Positions 1-10,059 of a DNA stretch of 64,000 nt are shown here, piece after piece. The DNA is taken from the NCBI RefSeq assembly GCF_027942865.1, contig NC_134528.1:11746086-11810085 (forward strand), in the 5' to 3' direction. Position numbers and translations under genes: made by a program. Under the pieces are notes generated by a model, which saw only the letters and a program-made list of their open reading frames with translations, made no database searches and had not been told where the DNA came from. Within the stretch, counting starts at the first letter, position 1. The number at the start of each line of letters is the position of its first letter. Source of the DNA: Odontesthes bonariensis (Eukaryota; Chordata; Actinopteri; Atheriniformes; Atherinopsidae).

Positions 1-250
1 TATCGGGCCGTGCCGAGCTGTATCGAGCCGTATTGAGCCGTGCCGAGCCGTATTGAGCCGTATCGAGCCGTATCGGGCCGTGCCGAGCTGTATCGAGCCG
101 TGCCGAGCCGTGTCGGGCCGTATTGGGCCTTGCCGAGCCGTATCGGGCCGTGCCGAGCCGTATCGAGCCGTGTCGAGCCGTGCCGAGCCGTATCGAGCCG
201 TATCGAGCCGTGTTGAGCCGTATTGAGCCATATCGGGCCATGCCGAGCTA
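1..250. repeat. 10-bp minisatellite
   Basis: Twenty-five consecutive units of exactly 10 bp with consensus near TATCGAGCCG fill the left edge of the window. Units vary mainly at positions 2-4 (TATCG, TGCCG, TATTG, TGTCG) and position 6 (A or G), so the array is mixed but keeps perfect register. It stops at 250 and runs off the left edge, so its full length is unknown. It is far richer in GC and CpG than the AT-rich DNA that follows. No open coding sense was recognised. Confidence 0.95.
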
Positions 251-1719
251 GTGGAAATGCGCCATAAAAGGCAATCCTTGGCATCTGACTTCTTTTAAAT
301 CTTTCAAATGAACACAACAGAATATTCAAATGAAAGTTAACACAATGCAGGATGGTCAAGGCCAATGTCTTATTTTGCCATCTGTTGAAAGTGATCATAG
401 TTTTCAAATGCTCCATGTCGGCATAAAGTTTCATGAAAGTGACCTTTGTAGTTTTTTTGATCGTGATCACAAAAACCAAGCAATGCAGTAGGTGCGGTAG
501 GTCAGATTGGACTCTTTTAGTGTTTCTGTGATGCATGGAATCAAAGATGTTTTTTTTGTTGTTGTTCAGATTCCATTTTTCCAACAGATAAGACCTCAGG
601 AATGTACAAAGGGGGAAACTTAGACAAAAGATTGGAGGCTCTTTCCAAAATCCTTGTTTAACGTGTTTTATCGTGGCTGCTCTAACCTTCTGATTGATGG
701 CAACACATTTTCAATCCTAACTCAAATACTTGGGAATGAGAACAGGTTGTTGATGGATAGTTGAGGCTTCACACAGCCTGAGGGGAGGACCTGAATTCTT
801 TATTTACAGATGAAAAATGTACTACTGTCATGAGGCATGTTGAGTGAAGGAGTAGGACGACCCAACGGCTGGACTAACAGGCAGAGGATTGCTAGGTGAA
901 GTAAAACAAAAAAGAACAGAGGACATTTTATGAAAGACCAATGACAGAGAATCATCAGAACTATAATCAAGATGCAACACAACCAAAACAAGAAAAGGGA
1001 GCTTGCACTGAATGAGGGAAAACCCATTGAGTGAGAAAATGACAAAAAAGATGCAGGTGTGGCACTCAGTAAATGAAATGCTGGCATGAAACAAGAGCAG
1101 GTGGTAGACTAAAAGGGCAAGCTCTATAGATTAAAACAGGAAGTAATACAACTGAGGTGGAGGATGTAGAACGATGACAAAAAATAAAGTAGAATACAGA
1201 ACATGGAAACACCAGAAAAGCAAACTGAAAAAAACAAGAACAAAACAAAACTCCTACACCAGGATAAAAAAAAAGAAGGTTATGTTTGAATTAACCCTCA
1301 GCTGCGTAATTGTAACATTAAAAGGATGAACATCCTCGTAATATCAAAAAAGAAAAAGCATGTGACATGATTTTTGTGTCATGTGTTTTTTTGTCCCTAC
1401 CTAAGGTTAATTTGTGCTTTTCCTTCTGTCTCCTGTCTGTTTATGCTAATTTACTTTTTGATTTTATGGAGTTGTTTACTTTGTGTTGCTTATCTTTTTG
1501 CTCTTGTGACCATTTGCTAGTTATCACATGAGACTGGTTACCCTTGCCTCCCTGTGTATTTATAGTTCAGTTCAGTCCTTCCCCTTGTCAGCTTGTGTTC
1601 ATCCAGTCTTAGTTACTCGTGTTTTCTTCTTCAATTTCCCAGCCAGTCTGTTGGCTGTGTAGAACCTGCCTCCTAATGTCATCATATTTTGGCCCTCTGA
1701 GGAAACATGCCTGAAAGCA
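251..1719. other. Intergenic, nothing recognised
   Basis: AT-rich sequence between the minisatellite and a LINE tail. Short open frames here have no recognisable domain and low-complexity composition (runs of Phe, Ser, Leu). I see no gene, RNA or clear repeat. Confidence 0.5.
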
Positions 1720-2400
1720 AAACACATATAGAAATAGAAATAGAAATAGAAATAGAAATAGAAATAGAAATAGAAAAATACTTTATTTATCCCCCAATGG
1801 GGGAAATTCAAATTCGTCAAGTAGCTCAACATTTTTTTAAATATTTACAATGATTGAATTTACAACAATAAAACAACAATAATAATTCTACTACTAACTA
1901 AATAATAATAAATGACTAAATGGTAAAATAAACAAATAAATAAAAATCAATCAATCAATTTGAGAAGAACTCAGCAGTCACTGTTATAAAGCCTTATGGC
2001 TGTGGGAACAAAGGACCTTCTGAACCTCTCAGTCCTGCAGTGCAGAGAGATGAGCCTCTCACTGCAGCTGCTCCTCTGTCCTGTCAGGATGCTGTGGAGA
2101 GGATGTTTATTATTCTCCATTACAGAATCTAATTTCCTCCTCATCCGTTTCTCCACCACAGCACCGAGAGGGTCCAGCCTTCTGCCTACAACAGAACCAG
2201 CCTTTTTCACCAGTTTGTCCAGGCGCCTACAGTTTCTGTCTGTAGTGCAACTCCCCCAGCAGACAGCAGCATAGAACAGTGCACTCTCAATGATAGTGTG
2301 ATAAAACATGCACATCATATCACTGCAGACATTGAAGGACCTGAGCCGTCTCAGGAAAAAGAGACAAAATATGCTCGAAATATACTTTTTCATTAGCATA
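1720..2400 (-). mobile_element. LINE 3' end, Rex1-like, 5' truncated
   Basis: On the minus strand, 2340 down to 1971 encodes the C-terminal part of a non-LTR reverse transcriptase. Visible motifs are FYHTIIESALFYAAVCW, RRLDKLVKKAGSVVGR and the end SFVPTAIRLYNS. I associate this pattern with Rex1/Babar-type LINEs of fish. Downstream lies the AATAAAGTATTT tail region around 1775-1800, then a (TTTCTA)n run at 1725-1776 when read on the minus strand, as expected at a LINE 3' end. The upstream part of the polymerase and the endonuclease are absent, typical of 5' truncation at insertion. The exact clade was not tested. Confidence 0.75.
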
Positions 2401-3040
2401 AAAGCTGTATCAGAGAAGTCATTTTTTTATTTTGTGAAACATTTTTGGTATATATGTAATGTAAATCGTTATTTTCTTTTCTTTCCGCTTGCTGTTGTTC
2501 TCTATTTTGTTGTTTTTGGATTACTATGTTGTGTTCTCTGAAATTCTCCTGTTCTCTACAGTGTCAGTTTCTTTCTGAAACGTTTTCCTTTTTGTTGTGG
2601 TCTCTGACATGTCCTCTGAAATGTTGTCTTGTTTTCAGAATTGTTTTCTTTAAAGCCATTGTGTTTATTGTTTTCATTTGTGAAATTTGGATGTGTTTTT
2701 AAAATGCCGCTGTCCTGTCTAAGATGTTGAAGTGTTTGGATTTGTTTATCTGTTTTGCATTTCAGGACCATCATATTTCTGCTTTATTGTACAACACAAA
2801 CATGTGGATACTGTTTGGATTTTAAAGTTCCGACAACATGTAGCTATGACATATCAGCAATGTATTTTTTTTTTTGCTTAATTAGTGTAAGTATGCTTAC
2901 AAATGATGTCTTTTTTATTTTGCAGCTCTTATCTGTTTATGTATTTATCTGTATATATAGAAAGATAGAAAAAAAAAACGCTCAAGTCCTTTCGGCAGTC
3001 CGCCGCCCCATTTTTAAACTGGCAGCTTTTTGGCCAGCTC
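2401..3040. other. 5' flank of cox7a2l
   Basis: AT-rich sequence without recognisable coding content. The last ~100 bases become more balanced in composition and should hold the cox7a2l promoter and 5' UTR. Confidence 0.4.
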
Positions 3041-3045
3041 ACTTC

Positions 3046-3052
3046 TACGTCA
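3046..3052. promoter_or_regulatory. CRE-like site upstream of cox7a2l
   Basis: TACGTCA, a CREB/ATF-type half-palindrome, lies 89 bp before the cox7a2l ATG, near the expected transcription start. Its role is inferred from sequence and position only. Confidence 0.35.
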
Positions 3053-3140
3053 CATTCCTTCGACTGTCGCAGCAGGAAGGAAGGTCCTTACCGGTTCATT
3101 TGTTGTGGAAGCTACACCTTCCCTGTCCTTCAGCAGTAAA

Positions 3141-6100
3141 ATGTACTACAAGTTCAGCGGTTTTACTCAGAAATTGACGGGCTCTGTTCCCACAGCTGCC
3201 CTCGGCCCTCAGGTGAGTTTGGGACTCGGCGTGTCTGTTAGAAAGCAATACGGTACTCGCGGGGTTGACCTTGATATCGTTTTGTTAGATAACGGACCTC
3301 TACTGTCGTTTCGAGGGCTTCATCTTTGGGTTGAGTCGATCAAAATCGTCAGTGGAGTTTACTACATTGATACATTTATTTCTTAAAACCTCAACGTGAT
3401 CTTTTCTTGATGGTTTAGCTCTGTTGAGAAATAATGATTTCTGATTGTAGCCCACTGTGGGACGACATAATAGATAAACGTTATGTTTTTACATCTATTT
3501 TTCATATCAATTACAGCTATTTTACTCTGAAGATAACCCTAGGTGGGTCTACTTTGATGCGAGCTCACGTGGTATTAAGAGGTTTTTGTTTCTTTTATTA
3601 CTTTTTACCACAAAGAGAAATACACATTTTCACCACTGCATTGCTATATGGTCTTCAATTTACTATACTTGAGGGTTATTTCAAATCTGTGAATTTGTCA
3701 TTCTTGTGACTGAACGGTCAATTTAAAAAATTTGTATAAACCAGACGGAACCTTTGTGAAGGCTCCTCTTCTCCTGTCTCTTACTACAGTGTCTTTGTTT
3801 CGCTGTGATGTTTGGTTAAACCCAAGCTTGTTATCCAACATCAAGGTTATTATAAGAAAAATAAGCCAGTAGCATGAACATTAAGCTTAAATCCATCCTG
3901 TACTCCTTAATACTCTTACTTAATTTCACTACTATTCTAAAAAAATAAACAAAAAAAAAACCTTTTCGTTGTATGAGGATCATTTTCTAAATAAATAATA
4001 ATAAAAAAATCTTTATCTTATTCACAGAGCATAAAATTATATCTATACAACAATGTATATATTACTCAGCTTTTAGTGTCTTAGCAAAAAAAACAAAAAA
4101 AAACAAAGTTAAAAATAGAAAAAAATTAAAAGTCTGTCGTCACTGTTCCTCTAGTCACGTCTGCTGAGCTCTGCTGCTCCTGCAATAGGAGCAGCAGTAG
4201 GCGGTGTTGGCTGAGAGCTATTTTGCTGTGGTACAAGACGAATTTGTTGATCTGCATTCAGATGATCTGGCTCAGGTCAATATGCAGCAGCCACAGTAAC
4301 ATTATACTGCAGACACATGGTCATGGAGTGATTGACATTCATTTGCCTTAATGTGTTTTCTTCTCCTCAGTCCAGCATCGACCAGGCTGATTGCTCTGTC
4401 CCTCTGTTGTTTTGGCAGTGATGACATTGTGCAGGCATGTGAGGGAGAAAATTAAATTTGTGGTTCTTTTTTACCTTTTGCCTGGACACAGTTTGAGAGC
4501 AACTGCCAATTCATTGCTTAGAATTCACCCCTCACTTAACAATCAAAATGTGTGAAAACTGAGTGGTGTGTTTTTAAGTTTTGTAAGTTCAATATATTTG
4601 CTTTTGTTTCCACACTTACAGGTACTTTTCCACATAAGTTTTTACATATAAAACAAATCATGCTCATATAATGCTTGGTTATACGTTGAACTACCTGGTA
4701 GTGTTCCATTTAGGCTTCAGTACAATCAGTTTCACAATCAGTGAATTCCATATTCAACATTGTACCAAGAAATTAGTATCACTTAAAGTAGTCTCTGTGC
4801 CAGAATGCTGCTTGTTTTGCAGAAACCTGGTTAGACAGAGCATGTGGCATGCATATCAACAGGCAATCAAACAGCAGCAGATGGTGAGGATGCTTTGATA
4901 AACACCGATTTAATTTTTTAACAGCTTAGTGGTTAACCTACTTCAGTAAATTTAAAATTTTGATGACAGCAGCAAATCTTGGGATCAGGGTGCTTTTGTT
5001 TTTTTTTTCCTACTATTTAGCCAGTCATGATACACACAGAGCCAGTCTGTTCAACACATTCATCAATATGTTGTTAGATTTTATTGCCTCATACTGACAA
5101 GTGATTCTGCTGTTTTATCCAAATGATTTAGAATAACAAAACATCTCTGTGGTATTATGCTGGGAAACAACGCAAACGACCTCCTCCAAAATGAAATTAC
5201 AGTTAAAGTCGACGTGTTTCCACAAAGCTGAACACTGCAGCCATCACGCGTGGAGCATCTTCTTATAACTCACTGGGTAAAAGTAGATTAGGTTTCCTTC
5301 TTCTTTGATAAAATATGTATTGCTAAGGTATTCCAAAATACAGATACAGCAATAAAATAGCATTTACATTTTAATGCACACAATTGGCAAGTAAAATGAT
5401 TTCTAAGTTTGTAAGAATAAGGCAAAAATAAAAATGGATTTGATATTATCCATGAATCTTGATGGCAGCAATCTGCTTGGTTTTAATGAAACACAGCCAG
5501 GAGGAGTCTCTAACCAGTGTCAATCACCGCCACCTTAACAGTTGATGTGGTTATTAGCTTGTTGGCCTCCTCTACATGTGGGAAGCAAAGCTGAAGCACA
5601 GCAGAGTGGGAGGGGGAGGCACCTGCAAGTTTTATTTATTGACATTTCCATCCCCAGCTTCTTAAGGTTACCAAGATTTGCTTAAATTCACCAATTGTGT
5701 GTATGACTAAATACATCAACAGTAGTAGTATTTATAGATAAGAGGATTATCAGTACTGAAGTGGAGAAGAAAACACACTACAAAGCCAATACTGAGTAAA
5801 ATAGTTCAGCCTCATACAGAGACGCAGCTTTCATATCAGTTTGTGACAACACTGACATTCTGTCTCGATGTCTCACTATGTGATGATACAGATGTTCAAA
5901 GTTTCACTGTATCTGTTACATTTGCCATGTCCAAACATTTATACGAGTGTAGACTTATCTTCACTATATCTAAACTTACCTTTGGCATCGTTTTAGTTGA
6001 CTGTTACGAACAGATAACATCAGATTTACAACTTTGCTCTTAACTCTTTAGATTAAACGAAGCATTACATTTTTTAATTAAATGATTATATTGCACTTTA

Positions 6101-8101
6101 ACTCGTTGTCTTTTTTATCCTAAAAGCATTGAAAGTTGTAGAGTAGACGGCACTAAATATTAGCAAACGCCCCTGATTTGATTGACTGATGTGACTTTAC
6201 AGCCCATTGGTTTCAGCTGGTACGCAAGAAAAACAATGCTTTTTTTTTAATGATTATCCAATGTGATTATTCGGCCCTTGGTGGGTGTAAAGATTGGACC
6301 CTGTCACCTTGGTTTATCTGTCCTTTAGAGTTGCCTCTGCTAGCACAAAATATCTCTCTTTTTGTTCCATCTTGCATTGTGCTTATTGTTAAATAGTAAG
6401 TACCAGAAAGTACAAAAAGGAATAGTCCGTGTATTTGTAGCATAATCCACAAAGATAAGCTCATTCTGTGAACACATTTAGTAAAAGCCTGTCTTAAAAG
6501 GTAGGTAAAAATGATCTGTTTTTAATGCCTCCACATTTTTTATGTCAGATTAATTTACCCACTCCTACACTATCTGCCTCCACACTCTTAACAGGATGGT
6601 GGGTGCCCCAGTAACTTTCAGAAACCTTATTTTAACACCACAGTGTGCCTCTGGCTGATTTACAAGCGGTTTATACTCACTGACTATATACAAAAGATCA
6701 GTATGAAGAGACTCAGCTGACATCTAAGTATCTTCTGTTGTTATCAAAAATCTCAGTATATTAATACAAAATACTGTAATTGCACACAACTGAGAAAATA
6801 TGTTTGACTACACCCAGATAACATTTATTTTATGTCTACCTCAGAGAATGTGTTCTAGCCCATAAAAGATCTGGTAATCTGTGCAGACACTCATTGATCT
6901 CTGACACATGCTCTGGACTTGTCTCGTTAAAGGTTTTTTTTAGTGTCCACAGCTCATCAGGAAAAGCACCTTATTTTTCTCATAGAAATGTACCCCAACC
7001 CTTACATTTGTAAAGTGGATTATGGAGGAACAAAGATTCAGCCAGATGGAAAAACAGGATTGTATCGCATTTTACTAAACGGTGCCGATTGCCTCGAATG
7101 TCCTTTTAATTGATCCTTTTCTCTACTTGATTAGATTTTCTGTCCATGTCTTCCACCCACACAGTTGGATTGGGTGGGTGTGGAAGTAGAACAGATTATG
7201 TAAGTTGTAAATGTTAAAAATGAAGTTTCGGGGAAAAAAAAAAAAACTGATTATATTCGCTGTGAACGTAACTGGCTTTGCAAAACGTGTCGAAAAAAAA
7301 CCTGAGAAAGTTGCTTCTTACATAGAATCTAATTGTGCATTGTTTTTTTCCCCCTTCAGGGACTAAAGCAAGGTTTGCCTGCAGAGTCCCCGACCATGAT
7401 CTTTGCTACACCCACCAAGGTGGTATCAGAAGCAGGGTCCACAGTGGAGTACATGGGAGCAAACAGGGTTCCTGACCTTCAGAGGTTATTCCAGGTAATA
7501 AAGAATGAAAAAGGCACCAGTTGTGACGACAAGAGTAATTTTATATTTTCTCATAACTTTCACTATCAGTGTTTTTTTTTAATTTTTTTATCTTTAGTAT
7601 TCAGAATGAGGGTTCATGAAGGGCTACAGCCTTTTACTGTCAGATAATGACTGATATTTATTGCTCATTATGTTCTTAATGGCCTTCTGGTTCTTCCTTC
7701 AAACCCATCAATATAAAAGAAAAAGAAAGAGGCTACAGTTGGAAAAGAGAAACTCTCTGTAATATGTACTATTAAGCATTTCAGTTTTTATAATCAAATA
7801 TTTCACAGGCAGCTTTTGCAGCATTTAAAAACCTTTGAGTATTTAAGAAGATTTGTCCCAGTTTGAATATTGATAACCGTCTCATAACTCTGACACAACG
7901 TCACACATTTATTTCCTCTTTTTTTTTTTCTCTGCTCCCACCTGTTTCCTCCCCTCTCAGACATCAGACGGCATCCCTATTCATTTAAAGCGCGGAGTTC
8001 CCGACAGGCTACTGTACCGCACCACCATGGCTCTCACAGTTGGAGGCGTCGCCTACTGTCTGGTGGCTCTTTACATCGCAGCCCAGCCCAACAAAAAGTG
8101 A
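3141..8101 (+). CDS. cox7a2l: cox7a2l (SCAF1), respiratory supercomplex factor
   Basis: Inner-mitochondrial-membrane protein that links complex III to complex IV in respiratory supercomplexes. Coding exons: 3141-3212, 7360-7494, 7961-8101 (72, 135, 141 nt, all phase 0), giving 115 aa against 114 in human. Exon 1 gives [12 protein letters not shown], nearly identical to human. Exon 2 gives the linker with [19 protein letters not shown] and VPDLQRLFQ. Exon 3 is the COX7A-like part, [18 protein letters not shown], then one hydrophobic membrane helix ([14 protein letters not shown]) and a short QPNKK tail. A His in the IHLKRG stretch (residue 77) seems to match the His that I recall as needed for complex IV binding in the mouse long form. 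That is from memory. Zebrafish literature also uses cox7a3/scaf1. Confidence 0.97.
3213..7359 (+). other. cox7a2l intron 1
   Basis: A 4.1-kb intron, GTGAGT donor and polypyrimidine-CAG acceptor. It holds a perfect 11-bp-stem hairpin at 4171-4197 and AT-rich sequence. No exon, RNA gene or clear transposon was recognised. Confidence 0.8.
4171..4197. other. Perfect 11-bp-stem hairpin
   Basis: CTGCTGCTCCT, a 5-base loop (GCAAT), and its exact reverse complement AGGAGCAGCAG. It sits in cox7a2l intron 1 in a local GC-rich island. Too short a stem for a classical pre-miRNA. Confidence 0.8.
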
Positions 8102-8236
8102 CCAACATGAAGCCAGGATCTTCCTGTAACACCTCTGACTTGTTGCTGCTGCATTCAACAAAACATCCACAGTTTCAGTCTACCCTGGCTACGCCATCTC
8201 TTTGGACTCTTTTAGATGAGAATTTATCACTTATAG

Positions 8237-8510
8237 CAGTGGTTCTCAAACTGGATAAGGCCGTCAAGACCTGGGGTAAAAACATGTTGTAGTTTGATCA
8301 AATTAAGCTACATAAATGTAAATTAATGAGTCTAATATAAACAAAGGTTTGCATACATTATAGTGCTAACCTTTGTAGCTTAATTTACAAAAATTTCTAT
8401 ACAAAAATTATATGCCTCCTCTATTATTGCTGGTCATTTCGAAAAGATGTGGAGGGTGAATTTTATTTTATTTTTTTAAATTTCGGCCCCAACATGTTCG
8501 GGAACCACTG
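8237..8510. mobile_element. hAT-type MITE in cox7a2l 3' UTR
   Basis: A 274-bp segment begins CAGTGGTTCTCAAACTG and ends with the reverse complement of CAGTGGTTCCCGAACATG. These imperfect terminal inverted repeats are of the CAGTGGTTC type common in hAT (Charlie-like) elements. The flanks (CACTTATAG left, CACTATCAG right) look like a diverged 8-9-bp target duplication. No transposase is present. It lies between the cox7a2l stop and the likely poly(A) signal at 8581, so it is probably transcribed. Confidence 0.7.
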
Positions 8511-8580
8511 CACTATCAGGACATCGAACCAATGATGACAACAATCATGTCTGCCTTCTTCAAAAAAAGATGTCCAAGTT

Positions 8581-8586
8581 AATAAA
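8581..8586 (+). terminator. Candidate poly(A) signal, cox7a2l
   Basis: AATAAA, 480 bp after the cox7a2l stop codon and the first canonical hexamer seen on this strand after it. Confidence 0.55.
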
Positions 8587-8599
8587 TTTGAAGGGGAAA

Positions 8600-9284
8600 A
8601 TTTTGTTCAAGCCTATTTCCTTTGATCATGTCTCTGAAAAAGCCTCACTGTAATAGGTGTCATTATTGCCAGTTGACTGACAGATTCATGAGCAGCATAT
8701 ATGGAACCATCTATAGGGTACTGCACTCTGTCATCAACAGCTCATCAGCAAGCATGAAGGAGACCCTGTCTGGAACAGAGCTGCTGCTCACTTGGCTTAC
8801 GTACCGTCTCATGCAGCCCTCATATGTGTGGGCCCTGGTGTGATGTCACATGCTTCTCACCATCTCTTCTTATGATCTTGTCAGTTGCTGCCTTTTCTCT
8901 TTTGTCTCGACGTTTTATCTCTTATCTTTTCTTGGCAACATTGTTATTGTTTCAGGCAGGAGACGGTTGCCATGGGGAACATATGTCAGCGGGGACAGAA
9001 CTAATTTGTGGTGCATGCAATATGTTGTTTTTAAAAAAAAATCACAAGTACTATTACTTGCATTTATATGTAAATGATGTGGAATGAAGGCGTATGAAGT
9101 ACCTCAAAATTATACTATACAGAGAATGAATTAACATGTAAGGTTGCGTTACTAAAACTGCATTAATGCATTCTAAAAACACTTTTTTATTCATACCTGC
9201 TAATTTATGCAGATATTCCATCATTTGCTTATGGTAGCAGTGCAGATACATGTGAGGAGCTTCTGTGACGTTCACATCAAGCAT
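8600..9284. other. Intergenic, nothing recognised
   Basis: AT-rich sequence downstream of cox7a2l. Short open frames on both strands have no recognisable domain. Confidence 0.4.
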
Positions 9285-9440
9285 CCAAAAAGAGAAATAG
9301 GAGAAACCTTTATTAGTCCCACAATGGCAAAATTGACATTGTTGATAGGTTTGCATCAGATAGACGCAATGTAGCAGGGAATAAGCAAATGGAAAATAAT
9401 ATAGAACGCCATAAGGGTACTACAATATATACAAGCAGTA
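9285..9440 (-). mobile_element. LINE 3'-tail fragment
   Basis: Read on the plus strand, GAGAAACCTTTATTAGTCCCACAATGGCAAAATT resembles the AATAAAG tail of the LINE at 1775-1820 (tail type with TTTATT..CCC..AATGGGG..AAATT), so the element's 3' end points left. The body is too decayed to show coding sequence. Confidence 0.45.
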
Positions 9441-9879
9441 TTTACATTTATTGTGATATCAGTGACTTTTCTTGTAGTGCTTGATCTTCAAAATGCCATT
9501 TTACAACTGGTGAGCAGAGAAGCAGCTCAGAATGTCGACCATGCCGGCTCTCCTGTCCTGCCTGCCAGGAACAGACGTGTCAGGCTGCAGAAGGCACCTG
9601 CTCCCCAAAACTGCACAGCTGAAGACAGGACAGACTTAGTCTGGTCTGGTCAATCTGCATTTTCGGTAGAGCCATGCAGACGGCGGGGTCAGAATTTGGA
9701 ATTAACGGCACAAATCCACGGGGCCCAACTTTCCTCTGTGATCACTTTGGATTTGGACCCCTAACTACCCATCAGTCATGGACCAAATTCCACAGCCTCC
9801 CTTTACAACCATTTTCTGTTGGCTGCTGCCATCACCACAGTGATACATGACAACGTTTCCAGTAGACTTGAAAAATCCC

Positions 9880-10050
9880 ATCGGCAGATCTAAATCTTGT
9901 TGAGCATTTTTTGGGGTAGACTTAAAACATTTGCAGCATTTGAAGACCACCGTATCAAAGACATACAGGATATTCATCAGTTATGCTGTAATGTTTACCA
10001 GGGATTTACCTCGCAAAGTCCGGTGAATATGAAAAAGATAATTCTGTTTT
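9880..10050 (+). mobile_element. Tc1/mariner transposase relic
   Basis: Plus-strand translation gives ADLNLVEHF and then, after a one-base frame change, WGRLKTFAAFEDHR followed by KDIQDIHQ. This resembles the C-terminal catalytic E block (SPDLNPIEHxWGxLK) of Tc1/mariner transposases. It is a short, frameshifted fragment. No terminal repeats were found, so extent and family are uncertain. Confidence 0.4.
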
Positions 10051-10059
10051 GTTTTACTA

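Noticed and set aside
1-250. Possible CRISPR-like array
   Set aside because: Units are contiguous 10-bp repeats without spacers, in a vertebrate genome. It is a minisatellite.
3030-3386. 118-aa frame including cox7a2l exon 1
   Set aside because: It runs past a good GTGAGT donor into the intron. Only 3141-3212 is supported as coding.
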